Positions 1-5,067 of a stretch of 5,614 bases of DNA are shown here, one piece after another. The DNA is taken from NCBI GenBank assembly GCA_021732245.1, contig JAKFVJ010000039.1, positions 1 to 5,614 of the forward strand, written 5' to 3'. Source of the stretch: Candidatus Obscuribacterales bacterium. GTDB lineage: Bacteria; Cyanobacteriota; Vampirovibrionia; Obscuribacterales; Obscuribacteraceae. Positions within the stretch are counted from its first letter, which is position 1, and the number at the start of each line of letters is the position of its first letter. The notes under the pieces are model-generated. The model searched no databases. It saw only the letters and a list, made by a program, of their open reading frames with translations, and was not told where the DNA came from. The translations under genes and the position numbers were made by a program.

Positions 1-1
1 G

Positions 2-562
2 GGAGGCATCGAAACTTGGAAAGATGCTTTGGAGTTTATTCTTATAGGATCAACTTCCGTCCAAGTCTGTACTTCTGTAATGCACTATGGCTTCCGTGTC
101 GTCGAAGATTTGATCGACGGTCTATCCAACTGGATGGACGACAAAGGCTTCAAGACGATGGATGAAATCATCGGCAAGTCCGTGCACAGAATCTCCAACT
201 TCGGAGACTTCGACCTCGGCTTCCAAACAGTAGCCCGCATCAACCACGATAAATGCATTCAGTGCAATCTCTGCTACATCGCCTGCGAAGACGCAGCACA
301 CCAGTGCATCGATTTGAAGGAATTGAAAATCGACAGCCGTGTAAACGAGCGTCTATGGCCAGTCGTCCGCGAAGACGACTGCGTAGGCTGTGATCTCTGC
401 TCACGCGTCTGCCCAATAGACGATTGCATCACCATGGTCGAACATGAAACCGGCCGCCCGCACATCACCTGGAATGAGCTAAGCAAAGCAAAACCAGCGG
501 TTGTCCAGGAGTGGGGCAAGATGGAAGAGTATCGCAAGACAGCGAATATCGATATTCACTGA
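2..562 (+). CDS. preA: PreA, NAD-dependent dihydropyrimidine dehydrogenase subunit (C-terminal half, 5' end outside window)
   Basis: The reading frame is open from the left edge, so the N-terminal part of the gene is missing; the visible part codes for 186 residues and ends in TGA. In the family, PreA is the cytoplasmic subunit carrying FMN and Fe-S clusters. With the flavoprotein PreT it interconverts uracil or thymine and their 5,6-dihydro forms using NAD(H). The fragment begins at the end of the FMN-binding TIM barrel (GGIETW, then GSTSVQVCTSVMHYG and a VEDLIDGL helix). A two-cluster ferredoxin domain follows. The first motif is C85-x2-C88-x2-C91-x3-C95, in the PreA-typical 'CYIACED' setting. 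The second is C127-x2-C130-x2-C133-x3-C137-P. E. coli PreA is about 410 aa, so slightly under half is present. A TTG at 29 is in frame but lies inside the barrel and is not the start. The preT partner is not in the window. The C-terminus overlaps the convergent GNAT gene by 7 bases. Identification is confident. Confidence 0.93.
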   Translation, partial: GGIETWKDALEFILIGSTSVQVCTSVMHYGFRVVEDLIDGLSNWMDDKGFKTMDEIIGKSVHRISNFGDFDLGFQTVARINHDKCIQCNLCYIACEDAAHQCIDLKELKIDSRVNERLWPVVREDDCVGCDLCSRVCPIDDCITMVEHETGRPHITWNELSKAKPAVVQEWGKMEEYRKTANIDIH

Positions 563-1098
563 GTCAGTTGATATCTGTATTCATCACTTGTGTTGCCCTT
601 GAAATTGTCCGCATCTTTGACGAAAGAAATTCGTTGAAAACCAAGCGTTTCTAGAAGTTGAATGGACGCTAAATTTCGCGTGTCAACTTCAGCGTAGATC
701 TTTGACACGTGGTATTCGCTCAGCAGATGATTTAACATTGCCCGACAGCCCTCAGAAGCATATCCCTTCTTCCAATGATCTGGAAAAAGGGTATAGGCTA
801 TTAGACCTGTTTTGTCTTCGCGTACTGTTGCTTGTAACGTGCCAATGCAAATGCGACTTCCTCGCAGGTACATGACCCAATTTAACCACGCCTCTGTTCC
901 ATCAGGAGAAAGCCTAGCGGACCAAGTCGTATACTGCGCTATCAGCACCTCTACAGACAACGGCGGATCTTGGGGAATGAAACTATAGATCCGCTCATCT
1001 TTCGAGACCTTGTATACATCTTCGGCATGGACAGGACTAATAGGCTCGATTACGAGCCTTTCAGTTTCCAAAATCACTTCAATAGCTAATTGGACCAT
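556..1098 (-). CDS. GNAT-family N-acetyltransferase, RimJ/RimL type
   Basis: This is a predicted acetyl-CoA-dependent acetyltransferase of the Acetyltransf_3 (RimJ/RimL-like) group, which acetylates protein N-termini or small amines; the substrate cannot be read from sequence. Numbering is from the ATG at 1098 (180 aa). The typical opening 'LETERLVIEPI' lies at about 11-21. The pyrophosphate-binding motif A is 'DHWKKGYASEG' (about 107-117), where GYA takes the place of the usual G-x-G/A. Motif B is 'VDTRNLASIQLLETLGF' (about 138-154), with the Asn-x-x-Ser and Gly-Phe hallmarks. An in-frame GTG at 1119 would add seven residues. I prefer the ATG because family members begin shortly before the ETERL strand and neither site has a strong Shine-Dalgarno. 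The stop lies inside the 3' end of preA (7-bp convergent overlap). It is a stand-alone gene with no co-directional neighbour. Confidence 0.88.
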   Translation of the reverse strand: MVQLAIEVILETERLVIEPISPVHAEDVYKVSKDERIYSFIPQDPPLSVEVLIAQYTTWSARLSPDGTEAWLNWVMYLRGSRICIGTLQATVREDKTGLIAYTLFPDHWKKGYASEGCRAMLNHLLSEYHVSKIYAEVDTRNLASIQLLETLGFQRISFVKDADNFKGNTSDEYRYQLTQ

Positions 1099-1164
1099 CT
1101 TAAACAAAATGCCCTGCACAACGCACCCAACTATTATCCACGATCTCAGATTTCAAATTTAATT

Positions 1165-1225
1165 TGCCAACTTTCGAATTCATGACAAAATACCATACAT
1201 CCATATGGTTTTTCTGAAGTTGGCA
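1165..1225. repeat. Interrupted inverted repeat upstream of the hicAB-like pair
   Basis: Perfect 9-nt arms TGCCAACTT (1165-1173) and AAGTTGGCA (1217-1225) enclose a second inverted repeat, ACCATA (1192-1197) and TATGGT (1204-1209), with a 6-nt loop. A three-base helix, 1176-1178 with 1212-1214, can stack just inside the outer arms. The element lies between the divergent GNAT and hicA-like genes. It could be an extended regulatory site, an RNA hairpin in a long leader, or the remnant of a small mobile element. The arms are certain; the function is unknown. Confidence 0.55.
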
Positions 1226-1292
1226 TTTCTTCCAAGACCTTGTCACCGTAGCGGTTCTGTTGATTTAGCTGGCCACTAACGGCATCAACCTA

Positions 1293-1323
1293 ATTGGTGC
1301 CAATATTGCTTTATTCGGTGCCA
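1293..1323. promoter_or_regulatory. Putative operator of the hicAB-like pair: two GGTGCCA boxes 21 bp apart
   Basis: The heptamer GGTGCCA occurs at 1296-1302 and again at 1317-1323. Start-to-start spacing is 21 bp, two helical turns, so both lie on the same DNA face. The first box sits in a near-palindrome, ATTGG-TG-CCAAT (1293-1304); the second is flanked by ATTC and TT. The pair ends 29 bp before the hicA-like start codon. Antitoxins with ribbon-helix-helix domains bind paired half-sites near their own promoter, so autoregulation by the downstream HicB-like protein is a reasonable inference. No convincing -35/-10 pair could be fixed. Confidence 0.45.
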
Positions 1324-1352
1324 TTTATTACACTAAGAAGGAGACCAATCGC

Positions 1353-1580
1353 ATGGGAAACAATTCACCAATGCGCTTTGGGGACTTTGAAGCCCTCGTA
1401 AAAAAGTGGAATTGCCGAGTTGAGAAGACGACCAAAGAATGGGAAGTAAGAGATAACAGTGATGATGCACGCGTCACTGGATTTGGCACTATAAGCGGCC
1501 GAGAAGTAAAACGCTCCTGGGTAAAACGATTTCTCAAACTAATTAGTGCCAAGCGTAGTGAGCTCGATACGGAGGAGTAA
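1353..1580 (+). CDS. HicA-like toxin candidate lacking the catalytic histidine
   Basis: This 75-aa basic protein is the first gene of a two-gene unit. By eye it follows the HicA fold (small dsRBD-like, alpha-beta-beta-beta-alpha). It has an N-terminal helix 'FGDFEALVKKWNC' (9-21), then strands 'RVEKTT', 'KEWEVRD' and 'ARVTGFG'. The segment 'GREVKRSWVKRFLKLI' (49-64) aligns with the HicA 'GKELKxGTLRxILRQAGI' block. Known HicA toxins are mRNA interferases that use a His in a 'GSH' motif on the second strand; here that place reads 'KEWEV', and the protein contains no His at all. AAGGAG (1338-1343) lies 9 nt before the ATG, which fixes the start; the in-frame ATG at 1371 has no such site. The TAA overlaps the next start by one base (TAATG), a coupled arrangement typical of toxin-antitoxin pairs. 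It may be a toxin with another active site, an inactive relative, or a non-toxin RNA-binding partner. Confidence 0.62.
   Translation: MGNNSPMRFGDFEALVKKWNCRVEKTTKEWEVRDNSDDARVTGFGTISGREVKRSWVKRFLKLISAKRSELDTEE
1571..1575 (+). promoter_or_regulatory. Strong Shine-Dalgarno of the HicB-like gene inside the hicA-like 3' end
   Basis: GGAGG lies 4 nt before the ATG at 1580 and within the last codons of the upstream gene. Together with the TAATG stop/start overlap it suggests translational coupling, with the antitoxin candidate more strongly initiated than the toxin candidate. Confidence 0.7.
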
Positions 1581-2074
1581 TGAACAAGAAGGCAATAATG
1601 CATACCGCAGTTCTTTACTGGTGCGAAGAAGATGAATGCTACTTGAAAGAATCTCCATTGTTCGATTCTGTGCTTGGTGTCGGCGACACGCCGCAAGAAG
1701 CTGCAAAAACATTCTCTGATCTTTTAGATGATGCTTACGAAGCTTACTTAGAGGGACGAGTACCTGGTTATTCAAGACCGGGACGTCCAGCAAAGGGTGG
1801 TGTTGCATTAAATTCTGATGTTCGTCCTGAGACTAAAAAACGAATAAAGGAAATCGCCGAAGAGTTCGAATGTTCCACGGGAGAAATTGTTGATTACCTG
1901 CTCTTTACTTGGGACCACTTGGAAGGAGCTACAAAAGCACGCAATCAAAAGACTCCCAACAAAGGACAGCTTGAAGAACTAAAGATTCGCGTATCAACTC
2001 TGGAAATGAATCTAGCTCGTCTACTTAAGAAAGAATTTGCTGGCAGTAAATCACGCAAGAAAACAATTGCCTAG
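1580..2074 (+). CDS. HicB-like antitoxin candidate with ribbon-helix-helix domain and C-terminal coiled coil
   Basis: This 164-aa protein is coupled to the HicA-like gene. Residues 7-58 resemble the HicB partial RNase-H-like fold: a first strand 'HTAVLYWCEED', 'CYLKESPLF', 'VLGVGDTPQEA', and a long helix 'AKTFSDLLDDAYEAYLEG'. HicB antitoxins use this domain to bind and block HicA. A short linker, 'SRPGRPAKGG' (65-74), has an AT-hook-like GRP core. Residues 75-112 look like a ribbon-helix-helix DNA-binding domain (strand 'VALNSDV', helix 'PETKKRIKEIAEEFEC', turn 'STGE', helix 'IVDYLLFTWDHL'). Residues 129-152 carry hydrophobics at 131, 134, 138, 141, 145 and 148 (3-4 spacing), a coiled coil beyond the usual HicB layout. 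The tail is Lys-rich. The likely role is to neutralise its partner and repress its own promoter at the GGTGCCA boxes. The HicB-RHH reading is fairly firm; antitoxin activity is inferred. Confidence 0.75.
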   Translation: MNKKAIMHTAVLYWCEEDECYLKESPLFDSVLGVGDTPQEAAKTFSDLLDDAYEAYLEGRVPGYSRPGRPAKGGVALNSDVRPETKKRIKEIAEEFECSTGEIVDYLLFTWDHLEGATKARNQKTPNKGQLEELKIRVSTLEMNLARLLKKEFAGSKSRKKTIA

Positions 2075-2085
2075 ATAGAGCAGCG

Positions 2086-3429
2086 TTATGTAGTCTGCTT
2101 CACGATGTAATCAACGATTGCATCGACTTCGTTGCGCAAGACCACTGGCACTGCAAGTCCGAAACCAGCCTGTCGTGCGCGGTCGTCTTGAAACGCCTTG
2201 ATTGCCGACATCACAAATCGATCATATTCGGATTTTGGATTCGCCAATTTATCGTTTATCTGATCAGGAGTTATTCCCCCAGGGATATTTTTTTTGAAGT
2301 AGTCATCCATCACCATCTTCCAGCCGACCCATGGATCTAAATTTCCATCATCCCACTGTCCATCGGCTCTAACGTGCGACTTCATCATCTCTACAGGTGG
2401 TCCCATATTGATCATTGCCAACGTGCCATCTTGTCTGACACCTAGTGGACCGGTGCTTGTTTCACCAGTATACGGACCGCCTACGCATTGCCAGTGAATG
2501 CCATCATTGTTTTGGCTCACCCAAGTATCGCCAGTGTGGCTGGTGAACTGACAAATTTGTCCGTCATTATTGTAGGCAAAAGTATTCTGATGTCCATCGG
2601 CTCCCTTTAGGCTCGTTAGATGTCCTTGATTGTCGTAACTGTAATCAATAAGGTGATGACCATCTGCTGCTATCGTGCTCAGCGGACGATTTCCATGAGC
2701 CTTGTCTGTGACTACTGCTGATCCATCTGGTCTGTACTCAATGTGACCAGGCTTTTCTTCGACAGTGTATTGAGTTCGTCCATCGGGTGATTGGTGCCCA
2801 ACCAACTCATAGTGCCTATTGCGATTGGTAAAAGGATTTGCGTCATTGTTGATATCAGCATTCAAATTTTTGACATTGTCTCTTTGATGCTGAACGACAT
2901 CTGCCATATGTTGCTTAGCTGCTGCCAGTCTTTGCTGTTCGGCAGCCAGTGCGGCGAGTCTAGCCGCATCAGCTGCGGCTTGTTTAGCTGCGTCCGCCGC
3001 GATCTGTGCTTGCTGTGCGTCCCATGCAGCACGCATTTGAGCATCTGTTGGTTGCTGCGGTTGTTGTTGCTGGGCATCAAATGGTGAGTTAGTGCCTGTC
3101 GGTTGACTAGTGTCAATTGGCTGTCCAGTGCCAGTCGGCTGACTGGTATCAACAGGCTGCTGCGTAGAACGCGAAAGCGATCTAGCTATTTTGTCGACCG
3201 GAATATGGTTGTATCCGCCATGTGGTGGATAAATGCCTCCAGCATAAGGAATGTTCAGGTGACCACCACCAATGTAATTGCTGGCTGCGCTGAGTCCGAC
3301 CTTGGCAATGGCTCCCAGAGCCCTTTTGAAGGAAAACTTCTCTTGAGCTTCGTGTGAAAACTTTTCGCTGGACTGCCCGACATTGCCATCCGGAGGCTGG
3401 TTGTTAATCTCTGCGCGCTTATCCGTCAT
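2086..3429 (-). CDS. RHS/YD-repeat-like protein with Ala/Gln-rich coiled coil, function unknown
   Basis: This 447-aa protein is read from the ATG at 3429, preceded by a GGGTGGG Shine-Dalgarno-like run; an in-frame GTG four codons upstream has none. No signal peptide or membrane segment is obvious. In order: a polar N-terminus; a Gly/Tyr/His-rich stretch (about 36-76); two 12-residue tandem repeats 'QPVDTSQPTGTG'/'QPIDTSQPTGTN' (91-114); a Gln run (120-127); a predicted Ala-rich coiled coil (130-186); then a beta-rich RHS/YD-like region (about 207-308). That region has phrases such as 'HIEYRPDGSAVVTD', 'YSYDNQGHLTSLKGADG' and 'TFAYNNDGQICQF'. The C-terminal 85 residues, starting near 'WDDGNLDPWVGW', are partly helical and match no domain I recognise. 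True RHS proteins exceed 1,000 aa and form a toxin-enclosing shell; this one is far too short for that, and no toxin motif is visible. It ends 11 bp from the convergent hicB-like gene and lies 122 bp downstream of a GNAT gene on the same strand. Confidence 0.82.
   Translation of the reverse strand: MTDKRAEINNQPPDGNVGQSSEKFSHEAQEKFSFKRALGAIAKVGLSAASNYIGGGHLNIPYAGGIYPPHGGYNHIPVDKIARSLSRSTQQPVDTSQPTGTGQPIDTSQPTGTNSPFDAQQQQPQQPTDAQMRAAWDAQQAQIAADAAKQAAADAARLAALAAEQQRLAAAKQHMADVVQHQRDNVKNLNADINNDANPFTNRNRHYELVGHQSPDGRTQYTVEEKPGHIEYRPDGSAVVTDKAHGNRPLSTIAADGHHLIDYSYDNQGHLTSLKGADGHQNTFAYNNDGQICQFTSHTGDTWVSQNNDGIHWQCVGGPYTGETSTGPLGVRQDGTLAMINMGPPVEMMKSHVRADGQWDDGNLDPWVGWKMVMDDYFKKNIPGGITPDQINDKLANPKSEYDRFVMSAIKAFQDDRARQAGFGLAVPVVLRNEVDAIVDYIVKQTT
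3088..3159 (-). repeat. Two tandem 36-bp coding repeats
   Basis: Two adjacent 36-bp units (3124-3159 and 3088-3123) match at 27 of 36 positions. They encode QPVDTSQPTGTG and QPIDTSQPTGTN in the RHS-like protein. Most differences are silent, so the duplication looks old and kept at the protein level. It probably forms a flexible Pro/Thr/Gln linker. Confidence 0.75.
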
Positions 3430-3551
3430 GAAAGAACCCACCCAAGCGACTTGTTACAGACCCTCTATCTACGTACCCAGACAGCTTAATTGTTAAATTA
3501 AACCTCCAGCCTCATCGAAGTTAACCAGTCCGGCACGATTCTAATCACATT

Positions 3552-4031
3552 CTAGAATTTCTTTTCCAACTCTATCTCATCGCGAATTGGAGTTCCGTAG
3601 TCACCAAATTCCGGGATTGCAGGCTTCAACATGCGGCTTTTAGCAATTGCATTTCTATGCACTTGCTTCACGTTGTAGCCACGCTTTTCATAAAAGCGGA
3701 GTGCATCAACATTGTCGTTGGTTGTGACGAGCCATAGGCGACTGCAATCAGACGCTTGGGCAATAGCTTCGACAGCAGTCAGAAGTTGTGTTCCTATCGA
3801 ACGCTCACGAATTAGTGCATCGATTGTAACTAGTTCACACTCACTATCGGAAATGAAATAAGTGGCAAGCCCAACTAGCTCTTTGCCGCTCAGCGCAATG
3901 AAGCCAGGTAATTTCGCGGGCTCATGTAAGACGCCTCGACTGATCACAGTCGTGCCGCCGAAAAGCTCATTAGTCCTTTCGGCTACGCAATTGCGGTATT
4001 TATCCGAGAGTGGCTCAATTACGGAATTCAT
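3552..4031 (-). CDS. GNAT-family N-acetyltransferase, Acetyltransf_1 type
   Basis: This 159-aa predicted acetyl-CoA-dependent acetyltransferase has an unknown substrate. Strand 'GFIALSGKELVGLATYFI' (43-60) is the usual beta2-beta3 hairpin. Motif A follows as 'CELVTIDALIRERSIGTQLL' (65-84). The acyl-CoA loop, normally R-x-x-G-x-G, reads R75-E-R-S78-I-G80, so serine replaces the first glycine, a tolerated change in this superfamily. Motif B is 'TTNDNVDALRFYEKRGY' (103-119), with the conserved Asn, Ala, Tyr and Gly. Length is normal. The ATG at 4031 has GGTGA about 7 nt upstream. It is not related in detail to the GNAT protein at 556-1098. It is divergent from the TPR gene. The RHS-like gene follows 122 bp downstream on the same strand and could be co-transcribed. 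Confidence 0.88.
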   Translation of the reverse strand: MNSVIEPLSDKYRNCVAERTNELFGGTTVISRGVLHEPAKLPGFIALSGKELVGLATYFISDSECELVTIDALIRERSIGTQLLTAVEAIAQASDCSRLWLVTTNDNVDALRFYEKRGYNVKQVHRNAIAKSRMLKPAIPEFGDYGTPIRDEIELEKKF

Positions 4032-4070
4032 ATCATTTCACCGTGATTATCAATTCTATCAGCCGGCTCG

Positions 4071-4083
4071 TTACACAATGTAA
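4071..4083. promoter_or_regulatory. TTACA-CAA-TGTAA palindrome between divergent genes
   Basis: A perfect 5-bp inverted repeat with a 3-bp centre sits 40 bp upstream of the GNAT start and 64 bp upstream of the TPR start. The size and place suit a binding site for a dimeric regulator acting on one or both genes. No regulator is encoded nearby, and arms this short can arise by chance. Confidence 0.3.
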
Positions 4084-4146
4084 GCTTGGTCGAATAATCG
4101 GGCATAGCTAAGTCAGGTTAGACATACCCAAAAAACTGGAGGCATA

Positions 4147-4701
4147 ATGCAAATCAAAATTTTGCCAATAATTGCGCTTTTGTCATTAACCATCAACATA
4201 CAAATGCCTGTGCAGGCACAAACACAAGTCGTCGTGGTCAAAGATACCTTCCCTGGTGTCGGAAGCATCGAACAGTGGCAGTCATCCAAACCCGAATTCC
4301 AGTCCGGTATGGCTGATATGAAAGTAAAGCAATATCAACGAGCCATCGAGCATTTTAATGCCGCTATAACCCTTTATCCTTACGACCACAAATATTTCTA
4401 TCATCTGGGACGCGCCATTGAAGCCTCCGGCGGCAAGATGGAAGACGCAGAATCTGCTTACCGTAAGGCGCTCAGTCTAAGATCAAACGACTGGAAGTCC
4501 TGGCATCGCTTATCCAGCGTCTTATACGTGCAGAAGAAATATTCAGAAGCTCGCGACGCCTTGGGCAGTGCATTGCAATTAGATGTGCCCCCAAATGACC
4601 GTACCAAGCTTGTGACCGAACTTGCTACGGTAACAAGTATGATGAGTGGCGGCCGCAGCCTTGATGTACAGCCATTAAGTGATATAGACGAATCAGACTA
4701 A
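4147..4701 (+). CDS. Exported TPR-repeat protein
   Basis: This 184-aa protein has a Sec signal peptide at 1-24: Lys4, a hydrophobic core 'ILPIIALLSLTI', and the cleavage context V-Q-A before Q25. It should be periplasmic or secreted, since there is no lipobox Cys. Residues 51-146 form about three tetratricopeptide repeats: 'FQSGMADMKVKQYQRAIEHF' followed by 'NAAITLYPYD'; 'FYHLGRAIEASGGKMEDAES' followed by 'AYRKALSLRSND', which carries a short insertion; and 'WKSWHRLSSVLYVQKKYSEA' followed by 'RDALGSALQLD'. TPRs are protein-protein docking solenoids, so a scaffold or envelope-assembly role is likely; the partner is unknown. The tail is acidic (DIDESD). GGAGG (4138-4142) lies 4 nt before the ATG. 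The next gene, also exported, starts 90 bp later in the same direction. No catalytic motif is seen. Confidence 0.85.
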   Translation: MQIKILPIIALLSLTINIQMPVQAQTQVVVVKDTFPGVGSIEQWQSSKPEFQSGMADMKVKQYQRAIEHFNAAITLYPYDHKYFYHLGRAIEASGGKMEDAESAYRKALSLRSNDWKSWHRLSSVLYVQKKYSEARDALGSALQLDVPPNDRTKLVTELATVTSMMSGGRSLDVQPLSDIDESD

Positions 4702-4731
4702 TTGATTGTGCCAAACTGTTTCAAGATCTAA

Positions 4732-4755
4732 CAAAGGGGAACTTCTCCCCCTTTG
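4732..4755 (+). terminator. Intercistronic stem-loop, possible terminator without U-tract
   Basis: Perfect 8-bp arms CAAAGGGG (4732-4739) and CCCCTTTG (4748-4755) enclose an 8-nt loop, 31 nt after the TPR stop codon. Position and stability suit transcript-end formation or 3'-end protection. No T-run follows, so a classical Rho-independent terminator is not supported. It may instead separate the expression of the two exported-protein genes. Confidence 0.4.
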
Positions 4756-4766
4756 AGGCATCGAAG

Positions 4767-4784
4767 CTTCCTGAACCCAGGAGG
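4767..4784 (+). promoter_or_regulatory. Hairpin that sequesters the Shine-Dalgarno of the basic secreted protein
   Basis: CTTCCTG (4767-4773) pairs with CAGGAGG (4778-4784) through seven pairs, one of them G-U, closing a 4-nt AACC loop. The 3' arm contains the entire Shine-Dalgarno AGGAGG (4779-4784), which sits 7 nt before the ATG at 4792. A rival self-complementary GAAGCTTC (4763-4770) overlaps the 5' arm. The pairing is read directly from sequence; translational control is inferred. Confidence 0.45.
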
Positions 4785-4791
4785 TTTTAAT

Positions 4792-5067
4792 ATGAACAGA
4801 TTAGCTTGGTTCGCCATCAGTGCAGCAATGTTTGTCTCTATGTTGAGCACGCCTCAAGTTGCTCAGGCACAAGGAGTGTATGTAGATCTTGATGGTAGAA
4901 CGCATTACCGCAGCGGTTATTACCGCGACAACTTCAGACGCAGGGCTTACGTTAATCCATACTATCGACACGATAACGGATTACATAGAGGCTGGTACAA
5001 GCATAGACATAATAGATGGGATACCAGACAAGCCATATGGGATAGACGACATCGTAGATGGTACTAA
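4792..5067 (+). CDS. Small secreted Arg/Tyr/His/Trp-rich basic protein, function unknown
   Basis: This 91-aa precursor is read from the ATG with AGGAGG 7 nt upstream; an in-frame TTG at 4753 lies in the upstream stem-loop and is not the start. Residues 1-26 are a Sec signal peptide: Arg3, a hydrophobic core, and A24-Q-A26 before Q27. The mature chain is about 65 residues and very unusual, with 15 Arg, 9 Tyr, 6 His and 4 Trp by my count, one Lys, no Cys and very few aliphatics. It has short echoes of an R/H-x-R-W/Y pattern, such as 'HRGWYKHRHNRW' and 'DRRHRRWY'. It is probably a cationic periplasmic or surface protein that could bind polyanions, nucleic acid or envelope polymers; no family is recognised. 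It follows the exported TPR gene by 90 bp, and its TAA interlocks with the TAG of the convergent gene. Confidence 0.8.
   Translation: MNRLAWFAISAAMFVSMLSTPQVAQAQGVYVDLDGRTHYRSGYYRDNFRRRAYVNPYYRHDNGLHRGWYKHRHNRWDTRQAIWDRRHRRWY

Noticed and set aside
29..31. TTG as the start of the ferredoxin-type gene at the left edge
   Set aside because: The upstream codons (GGIETWKDA) continue the PreA barrel in frame, so the gene is cut by the window edge and does not start here.
1306..1334. Promoter TTGCTT-17-TACACT for the hicA-like gene
   Set aside because: The match is poor, and transcription would start at or inside the Shine-Dalgarno.
1328..1808. Two minus-strand open frames antisense to the hicAB-like pair
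   Set aside because: They have no Shine-Dalgarno or recognisable domain and lie opposite two well-supported coupled genes.
3088..3159. Possible CRISPR-like array from the 36-bp repeats
   Set aside because: There are only two units, directly adjacent with no spacers, diverged mostly at silent positions, and in frame in a protein.
2791..3357. Open frames on either strand within the RHS-like gene, including Cys/Leu-rich ones
   Set aside because: They are by-products of the Ala/Gln-rich codon run and overlap a 447-codon gene with coherent protein features.
3486..3521. Promoter for the RHS-like gene on the minus strand (TTAACT-17-TTAATT), with the AT-rich inverted repeat TTAATT-GTTA-AATTAA
   Set aside because: The -10 matches only three of six consensus positions, and an AT-rich palindrome of this size is expected by chance in an intergenic region.
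556..4031. The two GNAT genes as a duplicated pair flanking an inserted island
   Set aside because: They belong to different GNAT subgroups (RimJ/L-type and Acetyltransf_1-type) and share no DNA-level repeat, so they do not mark an insertion.
4753..4791. N-terminal extension of the basic protein from a TTG at 4753
   Set aside because: The extension lies in the two hairpins and is unlike a signal peptide. The ATG at 4792 has a strong Shine-Dalgarno and begins a proper Sec signal.
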